Origin: an uncultured Acetobacter sp. | GTDB taxonomy: Bacteria; Pseudomonadota; Alphaproteobacteria; Acetobacterales; Acetobacteraceae | Length of the DNA: 6,721 nt | Direction: 5' to 3' | NCBI RefSeq assembly: GCF_937875265.1 | Contig: NZ_CALLXM010000051.1 | Span: 1 to 6,721, forward strand | Part shown: piece by piece, positions 1 to 5,377 of the stretch | Numbering within the stretch: the stretch's first letter is position 1 | How the letters are laid out: the number at the start of each line of letters is the position of its first letter | The notes under the pieces: model-generated | What the model saw: the letters and a program-made list of their open reading frames with translations, nothing else | Told to the model about the DNA's origin: nothing | The model's database searches: none | Made by a program: the position numbers and the translations under genes

Positions 1-309
1 ACGTCTTTTGACCCAATGGGCACCCTGCGTAAAACCCTGCATCTGGACCGGCTGGCAGTGGGCGGCGGTTCAGGCGTAGGGAATGGTGGCACTACAGTGG
101 AAGCTGGGAAGTATGTGATGCGGGGGGTGTATGTGGGGGCCAAACAGGCCACATCAGGCTCGGGCACACAGGCACAGGTGCAGGTTGATCTGACCAAGCA
201 CCTCAAGCTGAACACCACGGTCGGGACAGGCGGTAACGTGACCGGCTTTACCACGCCTGAAAATGATCCGGGCAGCAGCGTGGGCCTTCTCTGGCAGTAT
301 CGTTACTAA
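1..309 (+). CDS. tamB: TamB-like translocation/assembly module, C-terminal end only (5' truncated by window)
   Basis: Only the last 102 residues are visible; the frame is open from base 1 and stops at TAA 307-309. They resemble the C-terminal (DUF490/TamB) domain: a basic LRKTLHLDRL segment, then alternating hydrophobic/polar strands (VEAGKYVMRGVYVGAKQA, QVQVDLTKHLKLNTTVG), a Gly/Thr-rich loop, and a terminal NDPGSSVGLLWQYRY strand ending in an aromatic residue. In the family, TamB is a very long, inner-membrane-anchored periplasmic beta-structured protein that works with the Omp85 protein TamA in outer-membrane biogenesis and lipid transport. Its C-terminus faces TamA. The rest of the gene and any tamA lie to the left, outside the window. 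The stop context is duplicated: a second in-frame TAA occurs at 319-321. The family call rests on sequence character recalled from memory, and the fragment is short. Confidence 0.8.
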   Translation, partial: TSFDPMGTLRKTLHLDRLAVGGGSGVGNGGTTVEAGKYVMRGVYVGAKQATSGSGTQAQVQVDLTKHLKLNTTVGTGGNVTGFTTPENDPGSSVGLLWQYRY

Positions 310-323
310 GGGGATTACTAAGG
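303..323 (+). repeat. 9-bp direct repeat TTACTAAGG duplicating the tamB stop
   Basis: TTACTAAGG occurs at 303-311 and again at 315-323, a 12-nt period. Because 12 is a multiple of three, the second TAA (319-321) is in frame with the first (307-309), giving tandem stop codons. It looks like a small tandem duplication. Confidence 0.6.
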
Positions 324-367
324 AAGACTGTGCGGCGGGTTCTGAAGGAACTGGTCAGCACAATGTC

Positions 368-393
368 CCGGCCTGATGCGCGTTCAGTGCCGG
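368..393. terminator. Stem-loop between convergent tamB and xth (possible bidirectional terminator)
   Basis: The left arm CCGGCCTGA (368-376) pairs with TCAG-T-GCCGG (384-393), which has one bulged T at 388 and a 7-nt loop. That is nine pairs in the 119-nt gap between two convergent genes, where a shared terminator is expected. Neither strand has a T tract after the stem, so it is not a classical intrinsic terminator. It may only block 3' exonucleases or help Rho-dependent ending. Confidence 0.35.
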
Positions 394-428
394 AACATAA
401 GCTGGCTGAGGGCGCGTGACGCCGACGC

Positions 429-1223
429 TTACAGCTGGAAATCTGCCACCACAGGAACGTGGTCGGAGGGGCTGGTCCAGTCACGGGCTTCCCGCACCAC
501 GGTCATGCCCGTCAGATTCGGGATCAGGTCAGGCGTGACCCACACATGGTCCAGACGGCGGCCCCGGTTGGATTTTTTCCAGTCCCGGTTGCGGTAGGAC
601 CACCATGTGTACAGTTTTTCCTGCGGCGGAACAAAATGCCGCATGGCGTCCACAAAGCCTGTTTCCATCCAGCGGTTCAGCCGTTCGGTTTCCGGAGGCG
701 TGTGGCTAACAATTTTGAGCAACTGTTTGTGGCTCCACACATCATGCTCCAGCGGGGCAATGTTGAGGTCTCCCACCAGAATGGCCCGTTGCGGTTTGCG
801 GGCCGCAAACCATTCGGTCACTTCCTCAACAAAGGCCAGTTTGTGGGCAAATTTGGGGTTGGCGTCCGGGTCTGGAATGTCTCCGCCAGCGGGCACGTAA
901 AAATCATGCAACTCAACCGGGCCGGAGGGCGTGGTGATTACAGCGCCGACATGGCGGCAATCTTCCTTGCCATACCAGTCGGGCAGGCTTTCCAGCGGCG
1001 TGATGGGGTGGCGGGAAAGAATGGCCACGCCATTATAGCCCTTCATGCCTTTGTAATGCAGGTGCTCAAAGCCCAGAGCGCGTAAGGCGTCTGCCGGAAA
1101 GAGCGGATCTGGCACCTTGGTTTCCTGCAAGCAGATTACATCCGGCGCGAGTTCGGTTGCCAGATTTTCGAGCCGGGGCAGGCGCAGGCGGAGGGAATTG
1201 ATATTCCAGGTTACAAGTCGCAT
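429..1223 (-). CDS. xth: Exodeoxyribonuclease III (AP endonuclease, EEP family)
   Basis: 264 residues, against 268 for E. coli ExoIII. The family is a cytosolic Mg2+-dependent enzyme that cuts 5' of abasic sites in base excision repair, trims blocked 3' ends and degrades one strand of duplex DNA from the 3' end. The catalytic set of the endonuclease/exonuclease/phosphatase fold is visible: N7 (WNIN), E34 (LQETK), Y109 (DFYVPAGGD), D152 and N154 (GDLNIAP), D225 (RRLDHVW), and D254-H255 (PSDHVPV). N7, E34 and Y109 keep the E. coli numbering exactly when translation starts at ATG 1223, so I chose that start. A second in-frame ATG at 1235 would add MAQL and has a slightly better GGA upstream; a TTG at 1259 is less likely. 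The gene is divergent from the dipeptidase gene and convergent with tamB, so it is probably monocistronic. I see no LexA-type box (GTTC-N7-GTTC) in front of it. Confidence 0.96.
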   Translation of the reverse strand: MRLVTWNINSLRLRLPRLENLATELAPDVICLQETKVPDPLFPADALRALGFEHLHYKGMKGYNGVAILSRHPITPLESLPDWYGKEDCRHVGAVITTPSGPVELHDFYVPAGGDIPDPDANPKFAHKLAFVEEVTEWFAARKPQRAILVGDLNIAPLEHDVWSHKQLLKIVSHTPPETERLNRWMETGFVDAMRHFVPPQEKLYTWWSYRNRDWKKSNRGRRLDHVWVTPDLIPNLTGMTVVREARDWTSPSDHVPVVADFQL

Positions 1224-1336
1224 GAGCTGAGCCATTGCGCATCCAGGTTTGCGGGGCAAGAAAAAACAGTCACATAAGAAAAGGCACAGCAGGGCATGCG
1301 CCTTGTAATCTTTATCGACAGGACCATTTTTCTCTC
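1224..1336. other. Divergent intergenic region xth / M19 dipeptidase
   Basis: These 113 nt must hold the promoters for both divergent genes. The middle (1259-1283) is A-rich on the plus strand. The best plus-strand hexamers I can find are TTGCGG (1249-1254) and CATAAG (1273-1278), 18 nt apart and matching consensus at only 3/6 and 4/6. I found no convincing minus-strand pair. AAGGC (1281-1285) can pair with GCCTT (1300-1304) across a long loop. No clear operator is visible. Confidence 0.3.
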
Positions 1337-2425
1337 ATGACGTCTTCCCCACAGGCTCAGCCGAGCCAGAATCCTGCTCTTTCTTCCTCCAGTGCTGAGG
1401 CGCTGCATCGTGCCCTGTTCACTCTGGACAGCCATATTGATATCCCGTGGCCAGATCAGGGTGATGCGTTTGAAGAGACGGATGCGCGCCGGGTTGATCT
1501 GCCCAAAATGCAGAAGGGCGGCATGTCAGCCGGGTGTTTTGTGGCCTATATCGGGCAGGCCAAAGTGGATGCTGAAGGCCACGCACAGGCGCAGGCCCAG
1601 TGTCTGGCCATGCTGGATGTGATCAATAACATGCAGGGCACCCATAATGGTGTGACGGCGCGTGTCTGCTCCACGGTGGCGGAAATTAATGCGGCGCATG
1701 AAGCCGGGGTGCTGGCAGTGATTCCCGCCGTGGAAAATGGTTACGCCATGGGGGATGATCTGGCCCTTCTGGCGCAGTTTCGGGCCAAAGGTGCGCGCTA
1801 TGTAACGCTTACGCATAATGGCCATAATGCCCTTGCGGATGCAGCGGTGCATCGCCCCAGTCTGGGTGACAAGCCGGAAAATCATGGCGGACTGTCTGCT
1901 TTGGGGCGCGAGGCGGTGCAGGAAATGAACCGTCTGGGTCTGCTGGTGGATGTGTCCCATGCGTCCAAAAAGACCATGATGCAGGCCGTCGCGGCGTCTG
2001 CCGTGCCAGTGGTGGCTAGCCATTCCTGCGTGCGAACGCTGTGTGACCACCCGCGCAATCTGGACGATGAGCAGCTGGACGCGCTGAAGGAAAGCGGCGG
2101 CGTCATTCAGATTACTGCCATGCCAGCCTTCCTTAAGCCGCGGGATGGCGATGCTCCGCGTTCTGCCGGTGTTTCAGATTTTGTGGATCATATTGATTAC
2201 GTCGTGCGGCGCATTGGTGCTGAGCATGTCGGAATTTCATCAGACTTTGATGGCGGTGGCGCGCTGGCTGACTGGCAGAATGCCACGCAGGGCGTGAACG
2301 TAACGGCAGAGCTTTTGCGCCGAGGGTATGACGCAGGTGAGATTGCCGCATTCTGGGGTGGAAATTTCATGCGTTTGCTGGCGCGAGCGGAAGCTGTGGC
2401 GGAACAAAGAGGGACTATTGGCTGA
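1337..2425 (+). CDS. Membrane-dipeptidase-family (peptidase M19) zinc dipeptidase
   Basis: 362 residues, TIM-barrel metallo-hydrolase of family M19 (renal dipeptidase/PepDP type). The family uses two zinc ions to hydrolyse dipeptides, often with tolerance for a D-residue at the second position. All expected ligands are visible: H33-x-D35 (LDSHIDIPW), bridging E133 (IPAVENGYAM), H208 (LVDVSHAS), H229 (VVASHSCVRTLCDHPRNL, with R240), and D303 (HVGISSDFDGGG). The N-terminal 20 residues are Ser/Pro/Gln-rich with no hydrophobic segment, so I see no signal peptide and infer a cytosolic enzyme despite the family name. The start is ATG 1337. The frame stays open upstream to TTG 1235, but that stretch does not resemble the family. 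The Shine-Dalgarno is weak: AGGA at 1320-1323 is 13 nt away. A strong terminator overlaps the stop, so the gene is probably a single unit. The natural substrate cannot be told from sequence. Confidence 0.93.
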   Translation: MTSSPQAQPSQNPALSSSSAEALHRALFTLDSHIDIPWPDQGDAFEETDARRVDLPKMQKGGMSAGCFVAYIGQAKVDAEGHAQAQAQCLAMLDVINNMQGTHNGVTARVCSTVAEINAAHEAGVLAVIPAVENGYAMGDDLALLAQFRAKGARYVTLTHNGHNALADAAVHRPSLGDKPENHGGLSALGREAVQEMNRLGLLVDVSHASKKTMMQAVAASAVPVVASHSCVRTLCDHPRNLDDEQLDALKESGGVIQITAMPAFLKPRDGDAPRSAGVSDFVDHIDYVVRRIGAEHVGISSDFDGGGALADWQNATQGVNVTAELLRRGYDAGEIAAFWGGNFMRLLARAEAVAEQRGTIG

Positions 2426-2444
2426 AAAGCGCAGCCAGATTTTT
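2418..2444 (+). terminator. Intrinsic terminator of the dipeptidase gene, overlapping its stop codon
   Basis: TTGGCTG (2418-2424) pairs with CAGCCAG (2432-2438): six Watson-Crick pairs plus a closing wobble, around a 7-nt loop. It is followed by A and five T (2440-2444). The TGA stop (2423-2425) sits at the top of the left arm. Stem, loop and T tract all fit a Rho-independent terminator. Confidence 0.68.
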
Positions 2445-2472
2445 ATGGCGTTTGTCCACTTCCTCTCTTGAC

Positions 2473-2495
2473 AGACTTTATTTTCAATAAAGTCT
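2473..2495. repeat. Perfect 10-bp inverted repeat (AGACTTTATT / AATAAAGTCT)
   Basis: Left arm 2473-2482, 3-nt spacer TTC, right arm 2486-2495, with no mismatch. It begins on the last base of a consensus -35 hexamer TTGACA (2468-2473), but no acceptable -10 lies 16-18 nt downstream. GACAGAC (2470-2476) can instead pair with GTCTGTC (2501-2507), giving an alternative longer hairpin. It may be a protein-binding operator or an RNA structure downstream of the dipeptidase terminator. With no T tract after it, a second terminator is less likely. Confidence 0.55.
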
Positions 2496-2506
2496 TCATG
2501 GTCTGT

Positions 2507-2534
2507 CTGGCTGTTACGAAACGCGATATATAAA
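2507..2534 (+). promoter_or_regulatory. Candidate uvrC promoter
   Basis: TATAAA (2529-2534) matches the -10 consensus at 5/6. CTGGCT (2507-2512), 16 nt upstream, matches the -35 at only 3/6. It sits in the most AT-rich part of the intergenic region, which supports promoter use. The predicted transcript would carry a leader of about 150 nt before uvrC. A small palindrome, TAAAATCGTTTTA (2531-2543), overlaps the predicted start point. Confidence 0.35.
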
Positions 2535-2543
2535 ATCGTTTTA

Positions 2544-2556
2544 AATCAATTGGTTG
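2544..2556 (+). promoter_or_regulatory. Exact IHF consensus site
   Basis: AATCAATTGGTTG matches the IHF consensus WATCAANNNNTTR at every defined position and lies next to the AT-rich element at 2526-2550. IHF bends DNA at promoters and origins. A 13-mer with nine defined positions can occur by chance, so only its placement makes it notable. Confidence 0.4.
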
Positions 2557-2597
2557 CTCTGGTTGGCTAAAAATTATGCAATGCGTCAAGAGCACTG

Positions 2598-2613
2598 GAA
2601 ATCTGCGGATTTC
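2598..2613. repeat. 6-bp inverted repeat with tetraloop in the uvrC leader
   Basis: GAAATC (2598-2603) and GATTTC (2608-2613) are perfect complements around TGCG. In RNA this would be a short hairpin about 80 nt before the uvrC start; in DNA it could be an operator half-site pair. No T tract follows. Confidence 0.4.
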
Positions 2614-2630
2614 GGGGTGTCAAGCCCGGC

Positions 2631-2651
2631 TGTTCCACAGACTTATCCACA
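2631..2651 (+). promoter_or_regulatory. DnaA box pair upstream of uvrC
   Basis: TTATCCACA (2643-2651) is a perfect high-affinity DnaA box (TTATNCACA). TGTTCCACA (2631-2639) is a weaker copy with two mismatches in the same orientation, 12 nt upstream, about one helical turn. A third weak match, TTGTCCACT, lies at 2452-2460. DnaA boxes act at origins and also as transcriptional control sites, and the pair lies only 40 nt before uvrC. Confidence 0.45.
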
Positions 2652-2678
2652 AAATCGGTGGATGAAATTGTTTTCTCG

Positions 2679-2684
2679 AAAGAG
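2679..2684 (+). promoter_or_regulatory. uvrC ribosome binding site
   Basis: AAAGAG lies 6 nt before ATG 2691 and matches the AAGGAG core at 5/6. It favours ATG 2691 over the upstream in-frame GTG 2658, which is buried in a hairpin formed by ATCCAC (2645-2650) and GTGGAT (2658-2663). Confidence 0.55.
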
Positions 2685-2690
2685 CGCCTG

Positions 2691-4604
2691 ATGACAGCTG
2701 AAAATTCTTCAAACAATCCGCCGCCTGAGGAGGGGGCAGAGGCTGCATTTGCCCCGCTGAAAGGGGTGGAGGTTATTCGGGAGGCGCTCAAAACCATGCC
2801 GCTCTCACCCGGCGTCTATCGCATGCTGGGTGAGAAGGGGGATGTCCTTTACGTCGGCAAAGCGCTGGCGCTGAGAAAGCGGGTGACGTCCTACACGCAG
2901 GTAAACCGCCTGCCCGAACGCCTGCGCCGTATGGTGTCTCAAACAGTCTCTATGGAGATTGTCACCACCCATACCGAGGCCGAGGCCCTGCTGCTTGAGG
3001 CCAACTACATCAAGCGCATGAAGCCGCGCTTCAACATTCTGCTGCGTGATGACAAGAGCTACCCGTGGCTGATGCTGACGGATGGGCACCCGTTTCCCCA
3101 GGTTGCCAAGCATCGTGGCAAGCCGGTGAAAGGCGCCAGTCTGTGGGGGCCGTTTGCGTCAGCCTGGGCGGTTAACCAGACTCTTAATCTGCTTCAGCGG
3201 GTTTTTCTGCTGCGTTCGTGTGCTGATTCTGTGTTCAACAGCCGCTCCCGCCCGTGCCTGCTCTATCAAATCAAACGCTGCTCCGGCCCGTGTGTGGACC
3301 GCATTGATCAGGCGTCCTACGCAAAGCTGGTGGATCAGGCGCGGGAGTTCCTGTCCGGCAAGGACCACGCCTTGCGGGAAGAAATGAGTGCTGAAATGCA
3401 TCGGGCCGCTGAAGGGCTGGACTTTGAACGGGCCGCCACCATGCGGGACCGTATCCGCGCGCTTGCGCAGATGCAGGAGTCCAGCGTGATCAATCCGGCC
3501 TCTTTGCAGAATGCAGATGTGTTTGGCATCTGGCAGGAAGCCGGGCAGGCCTGCATTCAGATCTTTTTCATTCGGGGTGGGCGTAACAACGGCAACCGGT
3601 CATTTTTCCCGGCTCATACGCATGAGCAGGAAGACGGTGAGATTCTGGCGGCCTTTATCGCGCAGTTTTATGATGACAAACCGTGCCCCGCACAGGTGCT
3701 GGTGAACCATGATCTGCCAGAAGAGGCTCTGCTGGCAGAAGCCCTGACGCTGCGGCGGGAGCGGAAGGTGGAAATTCTCCACCCCCTGCGGGGCGAGAAA
3801 AAACAGGTGCTGGACCATGCCGTGGCCAACGCGCGCGATGCCCTGCGGCGGAAGCTGGCAGAGAGTGCCGGTCAGGCCAAATTGCTTGAGGGTGTGGCTC
3901 GCGTGTTGGAACTGGATGCGCCGCCTGAGCGGATTGAGGTCTATGATAACAGTCACATCATGGGCTCACATGCCTATGGCGTGATGATTGTGGGTGGCCC
4001 GGAAGGGTTTGACCGCCGGTCTTACCGTAAGTTTTTGATCAAAGGCCCGGTCACACCGGGGGATGACTTTGGCATGATGCGGGAAGTGCTGGAGCGCCGC
4101 TTCGGGCGCGCTTTGAAAGAGGCCGCTGAAGGAGACATGTCAAACTGGCCGGATGTGCTGCTGATTGATGGCGGGGCAGGGCAATATTCCGCCGTGCGCG
4201 GTGTGTTGGATGACCTTGGGGTTACAGGCGTCAAACTGGTGGGTATTGCCAAGGGGCCGGACCGGGATGCCGGGCGTGAATGGTTTTATACGGGGGAGGC
4301 GCCGCCGTTCCAGCTCGAACCCCGGGACCCCGTTTTGTATTACCTGCAACGGCTGCGAGATGAGGCGCATCGTTTTGCCATTACCACCCACCGGGCCGGG
4401 CGCTCTAAAACCCTGGTAACATCTGAGCTGGATGAAATTCCGGGTGTCGGGCCTGCGCGCAAAAAGATGCTGCTCAATACATTTGGCTCAGCCAGAGCGG
4501 TTAAACAGGCGGGGCTGGTGGAGCTCGAATCGGCACCGGGGATCAACCGGGAGACTGCACGGGCTGTGTATGGTCATTTTCATCCAGACTGGAGGCCGGG
4601 ATAG
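2691..4604 (+). CDS. uvrC: UvrABC system protein C (excinuclease subunit)
   Basis: 637 residues, against 610 in E. coli. UvrC is recruited to the UvrB-damage complex and cuts the damaged strand on both sides in nucleotide excision repair. Domains in order: GIY-YIG nuclease at about 37-115 (GVY 41-43, YVG 54-56, R62, E103), which makes the 3' incision; a Cys cluster C177-x11-C189-x7-C197-x3-C201, the iron-sulfur site known in the family; a UVR motif at about 226-261, which contacts UvrB; the RNase H-like domain with D419 (VYDNSH), D493 (LIDGGAGQ) and H560 (DEAHRFA), which makes the 5' incision; and two helix-hairpin-helix motifs at about 580-630 (IPGVGPARKKML, APGINRETA). All catalytic residues are present. 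The N-terminal tail before GIY-YIG is about 22 residues longer than in E. coli and is rich in Asn, Pro and Glu. Start ATG 2691 is set by the AAAGAG site. No SOS box is visible upstream. Confidence 0.98.
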   Translation: MTAENSSNNPPPEEGAEAAFAPLKGVEVIREALKTMPLSPGVYRMLGEKGDVLYVGKALALRKRVTSYTQVNRLPERLRRMVSQTVSMEIVTTHTEAEALLLEANYIKRMKPRFNILLRDDKSYPWLMLTDGHPFPQVAKHRGKPVKGASLWGPFASAWAVNQTLNLLQRVFLLRSCADSVFNSRSRPCLLYQIKRCSGPCVDRIDQASYAKLVDQAREFLSGKDHALREEMSAEMHRAAEGLDFERAATMRDRIRALAQMQESSVINPASLQNADVFGIWQEAGQACIQIFFIRGGRNNGNRSFFPAHTHEQEDGEILAAFIAQFYDDKPCPAQVLVNHDLPEEALLAEALTLRRERKVEILHPLRGEKKQVLDHAVANARDALRRKLAESAGQAKLLEGVARVLELDAPPERIEVYDNSHIMGSHAYGVMIVGGPEGFDRRSYRKFLIKGPVTPGDDFGMMREVLERRFGRALKEAAEGDMSNWPDVLLIDGGAGQYSAVRGVLDDLGVTGVKLVGIAKGPDRDAGREWFYTGEAPPFQLEPRDPVLYYLQRLRDEAHRFAITTHRAGRSKTLVTSELDEIPGVGPARKKMLLNTFGSARAVKQAGLVELESAPGINRETARAVYGHFHPDWRPG

Positions 4605-4614
4605 CCCCGGTTTT
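4596..4614 (+). terminator. Probable intrinsic terminator overlapping the uvrC stop
   Basis: CCGGG (4596-4600) pairs with CCCGG (4606-4610) around ATAGC, and four T follow (4611-4614). The UAG stop (4602-4604) lies in the loop. G-U pairs can extend the stem by two or three into the T tract. The stem is short but all GC. It would partly separate uvrC from pgsA. Confidence 0.45.
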
Positions 4615-4652
4615 CAGCCCTGCAGTGAACTTCTGGGTGAGTGGCTTAAAGT

Positions 4653-4680
4653 GGCAGCCAGAAACCATTTCGGCTCTGCC
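4653..4680 (+). other. Stem-loop in the pgsA leader
   Basis: GGCAG (4653-4657) pairs with CTGCC (4676-4680), and CC/GG (4658-4659 with 4672-4673) can extend it past two unpaired bases. It ends 23 nt before the pgsA start and has no T tract. It may be a leader structure or part of a compound uvrC terminator. Confidence 0.3.
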
Positions 4681-4703
4681 GGAAATAGGCTAGCATCCCG
4701 CCA

Positions 4704-5276
4704 ATGTTGACAGACCTGCCGAATGTTCTGACCATATCGCGTATCGTGGCGATCCCGATCGTGGTGCTTTTTGCCGCATGGGGATCTCCGCAAACAGATG
4801 CGCTGGCGTGTCTGCTGTTCATTCTGGCAGGGGTGACAGACTATTTTGATGGCAAGCTGGCCCGCTCCCGCCATCAGATGTCCGATTTCGGTCGAATGTT
4901 TGATTCCATTGCCGATAAACTGCTCGTAGGAGCCTGCCTGATGGTGCTGGCCGGGCTGGGGCGTATGCCCTATTTCAGCCTGTGGCCCGCCATTATTATT
5001 CTGTGCCGGGAAATTCTGGTGTCTGGAATGCGGGAATATCTGGCTGAACGCCGGGCCAGCCTGCCGGTCACACGTCTGGCAAAATGGAAAACCGGCTTCC
5101 AGATGACAGCCATAGGCTTCCTGCTGGCGGGAGATGGCACTGGTATTTTGCTGGGTATGCCGTGGCTGCCTGTTGCACTTATTGGGGCTGTTCTCTTATG
5201 GATTGCCGCTGTTCTGACCCTGATTACAGGCTGGGATTATCTGACGACAGGTCTCCGTCATGTTAATCTATCGTGA
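4704..5276 (+). CDS. pgsA: CDP-diacylglycerol--glycerol-3-phosphate 3-phosphatidyltransferase
   Basis: 190 residues, normal for the family. The enzyme joins CDP-diacylglycerol and glycerol-3-phosphate to give phosphatidylglycerol phosphate and CMP, the committed step to phosphatidylglycerol and cardiolipin, in the inner membrane. The CDP-alcohol phosphatidyltransferase signature is complete: D46-x2-D49-G50-x2-A53-R54-x8-G63-x3-D67-x3-D71. PgsA-type features follow: N-terminal LPNVLTISRI (5-14), REILVSGMREY (102-112) and KWKTGFQM (127-134). Hydrophobic segments are at about 8-26, 33-45, 73-86, 92-101, 132-143 and 148-175. Start ATG 4704 gives the standard N-terminus, but there is no good Shine-Dalgarno; the nearest is AGG at 4687-4689. 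Synteny with uvrC upstream and moaD downstream is usual in alphaproteobacteria as I recall. Other CDP-alcohol transferases such as PssA are less likely because of the 102-112 motif and the length. Confidence 0.95.
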   Translation: MLTDLPNVLTISRIVAIPIVVLFAAWGSPQTDALACLLFILAGVTDYFDGKLARSRHQMSDFGRMFDSIADKLLVGACLMVLAGLGRMPYFSLWPAIIILCREILVSGMREYLAERRASLPVTRLAKWKTGFQMTAIGFLLAGDGTGILLGMPWLPVALIGAVLLWIAAVLTLITGWDYLTTGLRHVNLS

Positions 5277-5291
5277 ACTATCGTATTAAAA

Positions 5292-5312
5292 GCACAGAGG
5301 CTGTGTCTGTTT
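5292..5312 (+). terminator. Weak terminator candidate after pgsA
   Basis: GCACAG (5292-5297) pairs with CTGTGT (5301-5306; the outer pair is a wobble) around AGG, followed by a T-rich but interrupted tail CTGTTT. It lies 15 nt after the pgsA stop. Stem and tail are both marginal. Confidence 0.3.
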
Positions 5313-5341
5313 GGTCTCAAATGCTTCTCATCGGCTTGTAT

Positions 5342-5348
5342 CCCCCCC
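5342..5348 (+). repeat. C7 homopolymer in the lipoprotein upstream region
   Basis: Seven consecutive C, directly after a weak -35-like TTGTAT (5336-5341). TATTTA (5358-5363) follows the hexamer by 16 nt but is a poor -10. If this is a promoter, tract length would set the spacer. A perfect tandem TTTAGGC repeat (5360-5373) follows. Confidence 0.45.
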
Positions 5349-5377
5349 GCAAACCGTTATTTAGGCTTTAGGCGGTA

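Noticed and set aside
459..1085. 208-codon open frame on the plus strand inside xth
   Set aside because: It is antisense to a complete exonuclease III with all catalytic residues. Its translation resembles no family and has the composition of a complementary-strand shadow.
1235..1336. Upstream in-frame extension of the dipeptidase (34 codons from a TTG)
   Set aside because: It has no Shine-Dalgarno, does not resemble the family N-terminus, and would overlap the xth start region on the other strand.
1526..2050. 174-codon open frame on the minus strand inside the dipeptidase gene
   Set aside because: It is the shadow of a well-supported M19 gene: rich in His, Arg and Gln, with no domain or ribosome site.
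2468..2496. TTGACA 2468-2473 as the -35 of a standard promoter
   Set aside because: The hexamers 16-18 nt downstream (AAGTCT, AGTCTT, GTCTTC) do not resemble a -10. TAAAGT is only 14 nt away.
2658..2690. GTG 2658 as the uvrC start
   Set aside because: The GTG is inside a hairpin, has no ribosome site, and would add 11 residues before an already long tail. ATG 2691 has AAAGAG at 6 nt.
2560..2690. LexA/SOS box before uvrC
   Set aside because: The only GTTC in the region (2632-2635) has no second GTTC after 7 nt, and no GAAC-N7-GAAC is present.
2452..2690. Calling the region the chromosomal origin outright
   Set aside because: There is only one perfect DnaA box, no GANTC site, and no dnaA, hemE, parA or gidA neighbour. 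The evidence supports only a possible DnaA-linked site.
3600..3956. 118-codon open frame on the minus strand inside uvrC
   Set aside because: It is antisense to the conserved UvrC reading frame, has no recognisable motif, and is one of several similar shadows in this gene.
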